This document shows positions 1 through 9,530 of a stretch of 64,000 nt of DNA, one piece after another. The position numbers and the translations under genes were made by a program. The stretch covers positions 7,296,709 through 7,360,708 of the forward strand of contig CM057003.1 in the NCBI GenBank assembly GCA_029891345.1, written 5' to 3'. Numbering within the stretch: the stretch's first letter is position 1; each line of letters starts with the position of its first letter. The notes beneath the pieces were generated by a model. It was given only the letters and a program-made list of their open reading frames with translations, made no database searches and was not told the origin of the DNA. Source of the DNA: Dryococelus australis (lineage: Eukaryota; Arthropoda; Insecta; Phasmatodea; Phasmatidae).

Positions 1-354
1 TGTAATATTCCGCCTTATGTAAATTAACATTGTCATGGGACTCGTCACTTTATTCATGCGTCGGTCAAGTGAAACTGTGAAATTATTAGAAAAGTAAGTA
101 TTTTACAAATCTGCTCAATTTTACACTTCGATGCATAAAAAAACAGAAAGTGAAAGGAATAATTTAAATGATCACAAATGGTTACGCGACACTTTTCATT
201 CGACGTTAAGATATGGAACTACTTTCCATTTATCGTTACCAACTTTACTGGTTGCATGTCACTCAGTTCGCCCGTTAAAATATATGCAAGTAGGGGGCAG
301 TGACTTTTTTCTAAGGTAGATTTCAAAAGTGCTCACTTTATCGTGAACAGCGTG
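1..354 (+). mobile_element. Family A MITE, 5' end cut by window edge
   Basis: The sequence aligns along its whole length with the complete copy at 58384-58807, including the shared stretch TTACACTTCGATGCATAAA and the inverted terminus GTGCTCACTTTATCGTGAAC at its right end. About the first 70 bp of the family lie outside the window. The 62-codon frame at 131-319 falls inside the repeat and also occurs, broken, in other copies, so it is not a gene. The right end reads GCGTG where the family has GCCTA. Confidence 0.85.
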
Positions 355-912
355 TAATATGCAATTATCAATAGCTATTTAGAAATTTCTCCAAACGTAA
401 ATGTAACTTATTTTGATGTATAAATTATATCATTTTATTTACAAATAACATGAACAAAAACAGCGAGAAAACATGTTTGTTGGTAATGAATGGTATAGGC
501 TATTCACAGTAAAGTGAGCACTATCTAAGGCCCTCCCAACAGACATTAACCACGAATAAATATATCTCATTGCAGCCTCATGCGTTAACTTTTGAGAGTG
601 GTGAAATATATACACTGTGTTTATTGATTACAATGCAATGTTCATATTAAAAATCAGCAGGAAGGTAGGAACTGGGTGAATGGAAAAATTTAGAAGTGCC
701 TTATATAGTGCTCACTTTACCGTGAACAGACTATAAGAAATAATTCTTGTGCAAAATATTATTACACTGAGTGCGCACGAATACGGTGCTCAGTCTCTTT
801 GGTGTAGTTTTCTAGACTTGGTTAAGCTTTGTTTGCATGAGGCGGAGGAATACCCTGGATGTAGTACTTTAGCAGAGCTTCAGAAAAGTTGCAAGCGACT
901 ACGAATTGTCTA
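355..912 (+). mobile_element. Family C MITE-like element, interrupted by a family B MITE
   Basis: Segments 470-495 and 734-912 together match 49265-49464 of the complete family C copy: the TTGGTAATGRATGGTA block, then the block with GAGGCGGAGGAATA, then the TCTATA end followed by TA. The match is split exactly at a TA by the element at 496-733. The left end is diverged and abuts the family A copy before it, so the left boundary is approximate. Confidence 0.75.
496..733 (+). mobile_element. Family B MITE, 238 bp, nested in family C
   Basis: The ends are TAGGCTATTCACAGTAAAG and CTTTACCGTGAACAGACTA, an imperfect inverted pair, flanked by TA on both sides (494-495 and 734-735). The interior matches the 238-bp copy at 47973-48210. 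There is no coding capacity. The TA duplication and terminal inverted repeats point to mobilisation by a Tc1/mariner-type transposase, but no matching autonomous element is visible in the window. Confidence 0.88.
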
Positions 913-1721
913 TAGGAAAGATTGCTGAACTGCTTGTGTAATTTCGCAGCCTGATTCATACACGTTTATTCTGTATCAACAGAAACGATTAAACCTCAGT
1001 TGAGACGATTGCGTGGATATTATTGCGGAATAACAGTGATATTTGTTTGTCATGATGCGTAATTGTGTGGCCGGGATATGGCATGGGAGACGAGTCGAGG
1101 GAACCGCGCGTGTGGTATAGAGCAATAAAATACACGAGGGGTTGAAATGCAATCGTGGCAGCTGTTTGCGATAGCACTTCCAAGGCAACTGCGTTTCATG
1201 TGTGCCAACCTCGTCTCGAAAAAACTGTGTGACGTCGAACGATATGAAAGTTAGTAAACAAGTAAATAACAATTATATTTTTTTTTGCGGCGTGCTGCCG
1301 TTCGCTAAATAAAAGTTCGACTTTATTATTATTATTTACAATTTCACGTTTGCCATATTTATTTTCCCTGTTAGAGAGGAATCTGGATGAATTCAACTAG
1401 CTGGCGGTTAGTTTAATACGTTTGAAACTAACCTTTGAAAAATAACTGTAATCTCAAGTTACTTATGTTTTGCCATTGAAAATACGAAAAGGCTTGTTTA
1501 CGGAATCACTCGCAGTGAGCTAGAGAATGTAATTAAATGTTTTAATGCGGTGTTTAAGTTTAGTTTTTAAATTGTAGCCAATGAAAATGGCTAATTTTTG
1601 CTTATTCATATCGGAGTGAAAATTAATGCAGAAGTGAAATATTTGTACCTGAAAACAGTTTCAATAGTTTCTTTGTCAGCTGAAAACTCAGTGAAAATTT
1701 TAACATGCTATTGAAAGGCTA
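913..1721. other. No recognised feature, AT-rich
   Basis: I see no repeat shared with the rest of the window and no convincing coding frame. Overlapping minus-strand frames near 976-1396 have no recognisable domain, and I treat them as chance. Confidence 0.5.
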
Positions 1722-2113
1722 TAGCATATTCACGGTTTCCTCACATTTTTAAAACTAATCCTATTAACATAAAACCATTTATGATGTATATGGTTGTTTC
1801 CGAAATATATCTTGTATCGCAATCGTTTCATACTTCCATTGACAAAAATTGTCTTATTTTTTTATATAATTGAACGTTTACTTATATTTTAAAAATAATA
1901 TTTAATATCTTACTTGTAATTAATATGAATAAAACAGGGGGGGGGGGGAAATAGGTGTGTTGGTAATGTCTAGAAAGAAATAGTTATAATGAAAAATATT
2001 ATTAAACTGAGTGCTCAATAATGAGGCGCGTTGTCCCTTTTGTGGAAATTTTTAGACATAGGTGACACTTTGAGGCCAGCGGAGATTTAAAAGTAAACCA
2101 AGACCAGTTATAA
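1722..2113 (+). mobile_element. Family C element, shortened and diverged copy
   Basis: The left end TAGCATATTCACGGTTTCC resembles the left end of the 48832 copy (TAGTCTTTTCACGGTTTCT), and 1950-2090 matches the block GTGTGTTGGTAATG through the GAGGC(C)AGCGGAG region. The middle is much shorter than in the 633-bp copy, and the right end is decayed (about 2095-2113, approximate). A 12-base G run at 1937-1948 sits inside. Confidence 0.65.
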
Positions 2114-2878
2114 GTCAGTTACTTATATCCAGCACTACAGGAACACCGGTTCTATTGGTCTGTGTGTTCCCACTCACTACAGTTCTAGTGCAGGCCAACA
2201 TGACCTACTGTGCTCTACAACGTTCATTATTGGCTGGTCACCAATCACTAAGGTGCCGAGTTAATTTTGTCCCTATCAAATGTCTTATTTTGTGTGTAAG
2301 ATATTTCCCAACCACACCTATCCTCTTACGGAGATGTAACAAAAATACTTTTAAAGTCAGGAGATTTATTATTGCTGAGCTGTAGAGTTCTTGCAAGATC
2401 CCATTTGACTGCATGAAAATGCTAGTCTCCTTTTCAGTGACAAAGACATTTGTCAATTATTTAGGAATATTCTGGAAGATCTTTAGCAGGACTTCCAAAA
2501 AGTTGGAAGAAGCGATGAATGGACAAAAGAAGAATTACGCATGGGTTCCAGAAGTACTTGCTGTATATAACTGCTCAACAGTGATACTGATACTGTCACA
2601 GAATATGTACGTAAACAAAGACGAATTGGCGGGGCGGTTCCTTAGATGTGGGCGTACCCATCTTATGATTGGCTGCGCATGGCTCTGGGAACGTTTTATT
2701 GATAGAGTGGCTATTGCATAGTGTGAAAGGTTCCCTATTGGCTGGGTTTACCGACTGGCGATTAAGTCACCGAGCGCTGATTGGCGGACGGCGTCATAAC
2801 ATTTTGCTTGCAGTTGACGCGATTTTGCTGGCGTGTGCGGTATGATTTCGCTGCATAAACAACTGTTTCACATCTTTA
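2114..2878. other. Unassigned stretch with repeated ATTGGC motifs
   Basis: I recognise no gene. A 102-codon frame at 2413-2721 on the plus strand has no domain I know. From about 2625 to 2790 the DNA becomes GC-richer and holds four copies of ATTGGCGG or ATTGGCTG, which contain an inverted CCAAT box. This could be promoter-like, but there is no associated gene. Confidence 0.4.
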
Positions 2879-3306
2879 TAGGCTGTTCAGGGTAAACTGA
2901 GTACTTTTGATATCAGCCTTAGAAAAAGTTACTGCCTCTACGTACGTATATTTCAACTGGCACACTGAGTGACATGCGTCCAGAATAGTTGGTAACGATG
3001 GATCGGATGTAGTTCCACATCTTAACGTCGAATAAAAATGCCAGGCAACCATTTTTGACCACTTAAATTGTTTCTATCGCTTCCTGTTTTTTTTTTTTTT
3101 AATGCACCGAAGTGTAAAAATGAGCAAATCTGTAAAATATTTACTTTACTAATAATTTCACAGTTTTACTTGACCTGCACGTTCAAAAAGCGATGAGGCC
3201 CATGGAAATGATAATTTTTTACATAAGGCGCAAGAATACACAATGCGCATACAAGTAGATCCTAAGCAGCACTTTCGAAAGTGCTCATTTTGCCGTGAAC
3301 AGCCTA
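2879..3306 (-). mobile_element. Family A MITE, 428 bp, complete
   Basis: Both inverted termini are present (TAGGCTGTTCAGGGTAAAC and TTTGCCGTGAACAGCCTA), with TA on each side at 2877-2878 and 3307-3308. The interior is the reverse complement of the 58384 copy. No protein is encoded. Confidence 0.88.
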
Positions 3307-3671
3307 TATTCGTTTGCACATTGTGCATTCTTCAACCATATGTAAAATTAACATTGCAATGGCCCTGAACACTTCATTCGTATTTCGGTCAAGTGAACCT
3401 GTGAAAGTATTACAATAGTAAATATTTTACAAATTTGCTCGTTTCTGTGCGTGTATGCATTAAAAAATAACAGGAAGGGAAATTAATAATTTCGGTATTT
3501 ACAAATGTTTACGTAGGTGTTTTAATTCAGCTGAAGGAATCGAACTAATTTAGATACCAACTTAACTGGAAGCGTGCCAGTCAGTCTGTCTGTGAAATCA
3601 TACGCAGGTAAGTTGTGTGATACTTCTCAAAGGTTTAATTCGAAAGTGCTTATATCACCGCGAGCAACCTA
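3307..3671 (+). mobile_element. Family A MITE, left end missing, abutting an inverted copy
   Basis: From about 3309 the sequence follows family A in the plus direction (TGTGCATTCTTC, then GTCAAGTGAACC, GTAAATATTTTACAAAT) to the decayed terminus GTGCTTATATCACCGCGAGC at 3648-3667. It lacks about 60 bp of the left end and starts right where the opposite-facing copy at 2879-3306 stops, so the two form a large inverted pair. Confidence 0.75.
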
Positions 3672-4112
3672 TATTCTTAAGTACGCTGTGTTGTTTTTCT
3701 GCGATAAGGATAGAAATATTTCCCTCATCTGATCTATCCAAAGGATATTATGATTAGTTAATGTGTCTTTCAACACGTGTTTATCCACAGTAAGCCGAAT
3801 AAAAAGTCACCGATCTTCCTGTTAGATTTCAGGCCTTTTCAAGACGATTGCTTTCGAACGGGGATTACCAAATGACTTGATCGGTTGTTTTCTCGGGGTA
3901 GTCCGGCTTTCCTCTCCCGTTTCATCATATTGCTGCTATGCCGCCACTTTATTTTATTTTGTATGCTCTTCAAGATGGCCTGCAAATTGCCGATCTCCCG
4001 CTCATGCAGGCGCCATCTCGAGCCACGAGATCGTATGCAGGTACTGTTTTTAGGATAGTTTTACAAAAAAATTTGCCAAATGGCAATTTTAATCACAGAA
4101 ATTATGTTTATG
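3672..4112. other. No recognised feature
   Basis: This is unassigned DNA between a MITE and a SINE. The short frame at 3938-4126 runs into the neighbouring SINE tail and has no recognisable domain. Confidence 0.45.
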
Positions 4113-4363
4113 GAGTGAGTGAGTGAAGAGCTTTTGGGGGGGGGGGATCGTTACACCGAGATCTTGAGAGCCGATGACGGTGAGGCGAGGTGAGCATGGA
4201 GCAGCGCTGAATGCAAGGGAGAGGGAATCGGGCGATCCCCGAGAAAACCCGCCGACTAGCATGATTCCCATATGCGAAAATCCGGGTGCGGCCCAACCTA
4301 GAATCGAACCCTGTTTACCTTGGTGGGAGGTGAGTAGTCTAACCACTACACCACCATGGCCCC
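4113..4363 (-). mobile_element. tRNA-derived SINE, full-length minus copy
   Basis: Read on the minus strand from 4363, it starts GGGGCCATGGTGGTGTAGTG (tRNA-like head with A-box region) and carries the B-box-like GGGTTCGATTC. It then has the shared body (GGGTTTTCTCGGGGATC, TCTCAAGATCTCGGTG) and ends in a CACT-type tail seen on the plus strand as GAGTGAGTGAGTG. An 11-base G run at 4136-4146 interrupts the 3' part. Target duplications are not clear here. Confidence 0.85.
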
Positions 4364-4730
4364 TTTGGATATGGAAAAATACAAATAAGTAACTGCTTTA
4401 CTTTGTAACTGAAACACGCCAGGCTAATGTTTCGACGTAATCGAGAACATGGTTTCCTCTACGGGAGAAGCTTTGACCAACCAAAGTGAACATTAGAGAA
4501 ATAGTAGTTTTCAGATTTAAAATAATCAAGATTATTACTGGAAATTTGAAATGCACTCGCAAAATAAATCGATTTTACCGTTTTGGGCTTATAAACTTGC
4601 CATTGCTGCTTATCATACTTAAGATATATTCAAACGTTGTATCTATTTTCCATTTCTAGCGCCAAGGAGACAGTGAATTATGCTTTCATCCACTTCCAAG
4701 CATCATGTACTGCGTTCCGGGCCTTATGCT
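4364..4730. other. No recognised feature
   Basis: This is unassigned AT-rich DNA without a convincing frame or shared repeat. Confidence 0.45.
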
Positions 4731-5323
4731 CACTGTAAAAATGTAAGGTAAGCTAATTACCTCTACATCTAAGGTAAAAGTACCTCTTAAACGCAAAGTA
4801 AATTTACATAACAAGTAATGTACTATTCCCTTATCGAACGGGAAAAGTACCTGACAAAATTGGAGGATAATCCCATACAAGTAAAGGAAAATTAAAAAAT
4901 ATTCCGGATTATTTATTAGCAACTGTTGATTTTTATTATTACTTATATCTGCTGACGAATAGTAACCAAAACATCAACACTAAAATCCTCGATATTTGCT
5001 GGTGTCTGGGCGCGAACCACGCTTCTCTGTCACTATAGGCTGAAGCACTATCCATTACATTACGACGACAGCAAGACAGTGTCAATGAATATTAGTATGT
5101 TAAATTATTGTTTCTTCCGCACCCCCCCCCCCCCCACGCCATATTGAGAATGCTAAAGAGAGGCATGCTTCGTAAGGTAATTTTCCCATCTATGTATAGG
5201 ATTTTCCACTACCATTTACGCGAATGTTACTTCAGAGTGAGGTAAGGAAAACTATGTTTCCCCCACCAGTTTGCGAATATTGCCTTACACTTGTCAAGTA
5301 ATTTTCCCTTTTTTTTTACAGTG
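4731..5323. mobile_element. Element with CACTGTAAAAA inverted ends and a tRNA-like core
   Basis: The left end CACTGTAAAAATGTAAGGTA and the right end TTTTTTTACAGTG form an inverted pair about 590 bp apart, with further loosely complementary GTAATTTTCCC / GGGAAAAGTACC material inside each end. On the minus strand around 5075-5000 there is a tRNA-like stretch with TAATGGATAGTGC (A-box region) and GTGGTTCGCGCCC (B-box region). A 14-base C run lies at 5122-5135. No clear target duplication was found, so the class is uncertain. Confidence 0.5.
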
Positions 5324-6270
5324 CTTGTTTTCATTGGAGGTTTCGAATATCATTAGAGTTCTCCTGTGAATAAACAAACGTATAAAGTCCATACACGACG
5401 TACGTATTAATACTTCAGACAGAATTTAGAAAATTCGTTAGTCCGAACCTTTATAACTAAAGTGTTGGTAGTATTCTCATGTACTCCTTTGTATCCCACC
5501 AAAAAAAAAACCCACACAAAGCCAAGCGCACAACGGAAAGTCTTTTTCTAGGTTCTATGGTAGTGGTATAACAGTTTCACATTCGGAGTTTAATACTTTT
5601 GGAACGTTGATAATGAAAACATAATGAGGATCGTAAACTTAAGACGGGGTAGACCAATTTTATTCTGTGCGTGTCCCCCAACACTGTCTCACCGAAAAAC
5701 CAACGGAAGTGTCAAAATTACAAGGTCAACCGTGACAAACGTATTTGTTCATGTTTAATTTTTTGACGGCCCTACCTTTTCATATGAACATAATATTTTG
5801 ACTAACTTGAGTGTATTATAGTTGCATTTGAACTAGGCCAGATGATGCGTAAAACATTTTCAATACACTTAAATTATAAACTATTTTTTAACATAAATTT
5901 TTACTAACTTTTATTTTGGTAGTGCTATTAGCAAACATTTGTAGTTAAATTTTGTAATACTGAATGAGTTCACTGAATAGCTGTTACTTACACACTGCGT
6001 CATATTCCTTCCACAATATGGATGACCACGGAACAAACAAATGTACGGAGAAATGCTAAAATTATCACACCGAAAAGGCTTAAATTTTGCAAAATATTAT
6101 AAATAAAACTTTATTTACGTGACGTTTTATTAAGGGGGGAAAAAAAAGGATAATGGATATTTTTCGTAGTAAACTCTCAATTTAAATCTGTAAAAGCCGT
6201 GGAAAGAGTGATTCGAGATTTTGTCACGTTAATTATTGAAAACTACAACTGATCGATCTCCAAATTCACT
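5324..6270. other. No recognised feature, AT-rich
   Basis: I see no gene, no repeat shared with the rest of the window and no structured RNA in this stretch. Confidence 0.45.
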
Positions 6271-6510
6271 GGGGCCGCGGTGGCTGAGCGGTTAGACTCC
6301 AACCAAGGTGAACTGGGTTCAATCCCCGGCCGGGTACACGCCCAGATTTTCGCAAGTGGGAATCGCGCCGGACGATGACGCTGGACGGCGGGTTTTCTCG
6401 GGGATCTCCGGTTCCCCCCGCCCTTGAATTCCGGAGCTTCTCCATTCCCACCTCATTTGACCATCATCGGGCCAAAAGACCCTCTTTGTTGAGATACGCC
6501 GGGTCATTGC
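6271..6510 (+). mobile_element. tRNA-derived SINE, plus copy
   Basis: It begins GGGGCCGCGGTGGCTGAGCG, which resembles the 5' end and D-arm of a Ser/Leu-type tRNA, and has the B-box GGGTTCAATCCCC at 6314-6326. The body follows the family (GGGTTTTCTCGGGGATC, CACCTCATTTGACC). The 3' end fades into a GC-rich tract with a 14-base G run at 6603-6616, so the end is approximate. The minus-strand frames here are repeat shadows. Confidence 0.88.
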
Positions 6511-9245
6511 GCCGATTCCCACGTCGCTGACTTTTCCCACCAACCTCCTGCCACATTCCACATGGTAGGTACCATGTAGGGGTCCACCTTTACCGGGGTA
6601 GAGGGGGGGGGGGGGGAATGTTTCAGTCGTGACGCGTGCCGTGAAAGGCGAGCCGGGGAAAGAGGCAATGAATTCTAATCTATTCTCACAACACGTTCTG
6701 GGCGGGAATGTTCGTTGAAAAGTTTCCCTGGCGCGTAACTTCCGCCATGAGACTCCTGCCAGGCTTCTTTGTAGACCTGTCCCTTAGCGCGGTTTCGCCG
6801 GATCAACAAGCCCTGCAGCTCGCTTTAAGAAAAGTTGAAAATGTCTCGAGAAAGTTTTGTACGTGTCTCGATTATTTTATCCTCTACAGAAAAGAGAATG
6901 AACTGAAAGTTATCGACGTACATCAAAACGAAAAACAAGCATTTTTGTATATTATATTTCGCAAAAAAAGTTAAAATAGCCCATACTTTATTTCATCTGT
7001 ATTCCCTTTTTGGGATGATATTTAGTTTTTTTTTCTGTATGGCAAAACTTTTGTGTTCGTTTCCAGCACCCAACCTATCGCTCTTGCTTTATGTCAAGAA
7101 AAGCCAAACATTTGTGGATCACTATTACATGTTTTGGTCACCGTTACTGTGAGTTATTCTATTTATGTTTTCACACAACGTAATAATGTTCTGCAATTTT
7201 ATTATTTTACACGTTTTAAAACAATGAGTGACCAATTAGTTTGATTTCGCTTAAACTACTTACTCATCGAAGCGAAAATTATTAGTTAATATTTTCGCCA
7301 GTTCGTTTGTAAAATGCTAAGGTAAATTTTACAGTAATGGTATATTTTTTATTTACTATGATATATTTATTTGTCACTTTGGTATTTAATTTAATTTACC
7401 TTTTATTTAATATTCTCTCTATTAGTATGCATTTATAAAACATCTGAACCACATGTGTAAACTATCGCTCAACGAATCTTGTGTAACTGTGATTTGGGAA
7501 GCGACCCGACGAGTGTGCGCATCTTTGGTGTTCTCGGAACACTCCCACTTCCGCCTTCTTGTTCATCTCTCACCATGACGAGATAAATATCACATCTTGT
7601 ACCCCTGCTTGAGTGAGACTTCAATCCCACTTACTTTGCCGCACCTGGTAAGTAATTTCTTTTGTATCTGTTTTCTGCCGCTTTTAAAGTGTTTTTTTTT
7701 CTTTCGTGACCGTGCCTCGTTATGTTGTGGAGTAAATTAATGTTGCAGCGGTTCGGCCATTTTGGTCGAGAGTGTGCTTTCTTGAGGCGTTCAATGTGGC
7801 CTTGTGGGACCACGGCGGCGATTTTCGTTTGATGTCGCCCGGTGATTACTCAATGCCTGATGCCATTGTGCAAACCTTAACTACCTCCTGCGTTGCCAAG
7901 GGGAAGATTCCGACGATGGGCCGTCTTCTAGGAGAGTCCAGCATTTTTACAAGCGTCTCGGCATGTGCATACGCTGTCACCGGGCGGCTACCACAAAATC
8001 AACGTCATGCACTTTGAAATTTAAGTAAAGGACTTTTATTGAAATAGCCAGCCAACCTATCATGAACCTTAATTTAATTCAATTCAAAGTAACTGTTAAC
8101 TTTTGCCTTTGTGTCGAACACGAAAAATGTGCACGATCACCGAAAACGGAAATATCTCTTTCTAACAAAGAAAATGTTTAACGTTTGTTTTAACTGGCTT
8201 GTTAAATTTTGCCTCTAGTGCGTGGCGCGAAAGGTATGCAAAGTCGTATAAAGTATAGTAATTTTTATTTTAACGAAAAAAAGATAAATGTTTGAGTTTA
8301 CCATGGGATCCTATAAGGAAGGTTAATTAATATATTTACAAATACAAAGTGATATTCTCTCTAACTCAAAGAAAGAAGCCAATTATTATTTACTATGTTG
8401 TTGAGATGTGAGAGATTTATTTATTTTTTTATTTTTGGTAAATCGAGAAGATACGAATATAGTCGATCACCATGACCGTTTGTGTTTTCTTTTGTGAGTA
8501 CCTTACTCTTTTACATTTAATTCTATTTTGTGGTACGCGCCATTTAATCTGAATCGTGATGCATGCACTATAGTGTGTCAAGGGTGCTGTATTCTGAACG
8601 TTACTTCGGCCCCCTATATGTTTTCATATGTTACCAAGGTCACGCTCGTCACAACTAGATCCCTAGGCACTTTCTGTTGGTGGAATGTTTGAGGTTATGT
8701 CCGCTACCGCATTTTCTGTATCCGAGTGGAGTTAGCGCCAGCATAGCTACGAGACAATGCTTTGAACTGTAACACTTTCTCACTTTTCGATTACGTTTCG
8801 ATTAATAGAAATTTACGATTTTTATTTTGCCAGTAAACCGAAAGTAAATCTTAAGTTCACCTCACGCTATAGGGTAGAAATTGATTTATAGTGTTTGATT
8901 TAAACTGGAAATTGTGTTTATAAGACACATTACGTAGGCACTTAATTATTTTTCCAGATTTCTTGCAAAATAACGAATTTTTATATAATTTAAAAAAAGT
9001 AATACTTTCATTGATTTCACTTCTTCACTTTCTTTGCCAGTTACGAGTTATTTCTCTCTGTCTGTAGGCCACTTTTTATTCGTAGTTTGAAATTCTTCGT
9101 TCTGACTGGCGATCTTCCTGGGTTCATTCTTTATAAGCGTTGATTGAGTATTCTTCTATTTTTCATCTATATTTTCTCTTACAATTCAGGTAATGATTTC
9201 CTTTGTGACACCAACATTTCTAGTTCTGTCCATTTGTACATCCTT
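6511..9245. other. Long unassigned stretch
   Basis: The first 200 bp are GC-rich and include the 6603-6616 G run; the rest is AT-rich. Short frames at 6708-6974, 7053-7244 and 7772-8017 have no domain that I recognise and no supporting gene signals, although undetected exons cannot be excluded from sequence alone. Confidence 0.4.
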
Positions 9246-9258
9246 CAATACCTCTTGA

Positions 9259-9517
9259 ATGAGTGAGTGAGTGAAGAGATTTCGGTGGCTCTTAACTGCG
9301 AGTGCTTGAAAGACGACGGGGATGATCGGGTGAGCATGGAGCAGCGCTGGAATGAAAGGACGGAGGAAACGGGAGATCCCCGAGAAAACCCTCCGACCTG
9401 CGGCATCGTCCGGCACGATTCCTACATGTGAAAATCCGGGAGTAGCCCAGCCGGGGACTGAACCCGGTTCACCTCGGTGGGAGGCGGGCGGGCTAACCGC
9501 TCAGCCACCGCAGTCCC
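9259..9517 (-). mobile_element. tRNA-derived SINE with 13-bp target duplication
   Basis: The minus-strand head is GGGGACTGCGGTGGCTGAGC, with the B-box GGGTTCAGTCCCC. The tail on the plus strand is GAGTGAGTGAGTG. The flanks CAATACCTCTTGA (9246-9258) and CAATACTTCTAGA (9518-9530) agree at 11 of 13 positions, which is the mark of LINE-driven insertion. Confidence 0.9.
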
Positions 9518-9530
9518 CAATACTTCTAGA

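Noticed and set aside
131..319. Small protein gene at the window start
   Set aside because: The frame is inside a family A MITE and is not kept open in other copies.
2413..2721. 102-codon plus-strand frame
   Set aside because: There is no recognisable domain, no supporting signals and no second piece nearby; a chance frame is more likely.
6271..6345. Genuine tRNA gene
   Set aside because: The A-box and B-box regions are present, but the sequence continues into the SINE body and the same head occurs in about eight other copies; no proper acceptor stem closes.
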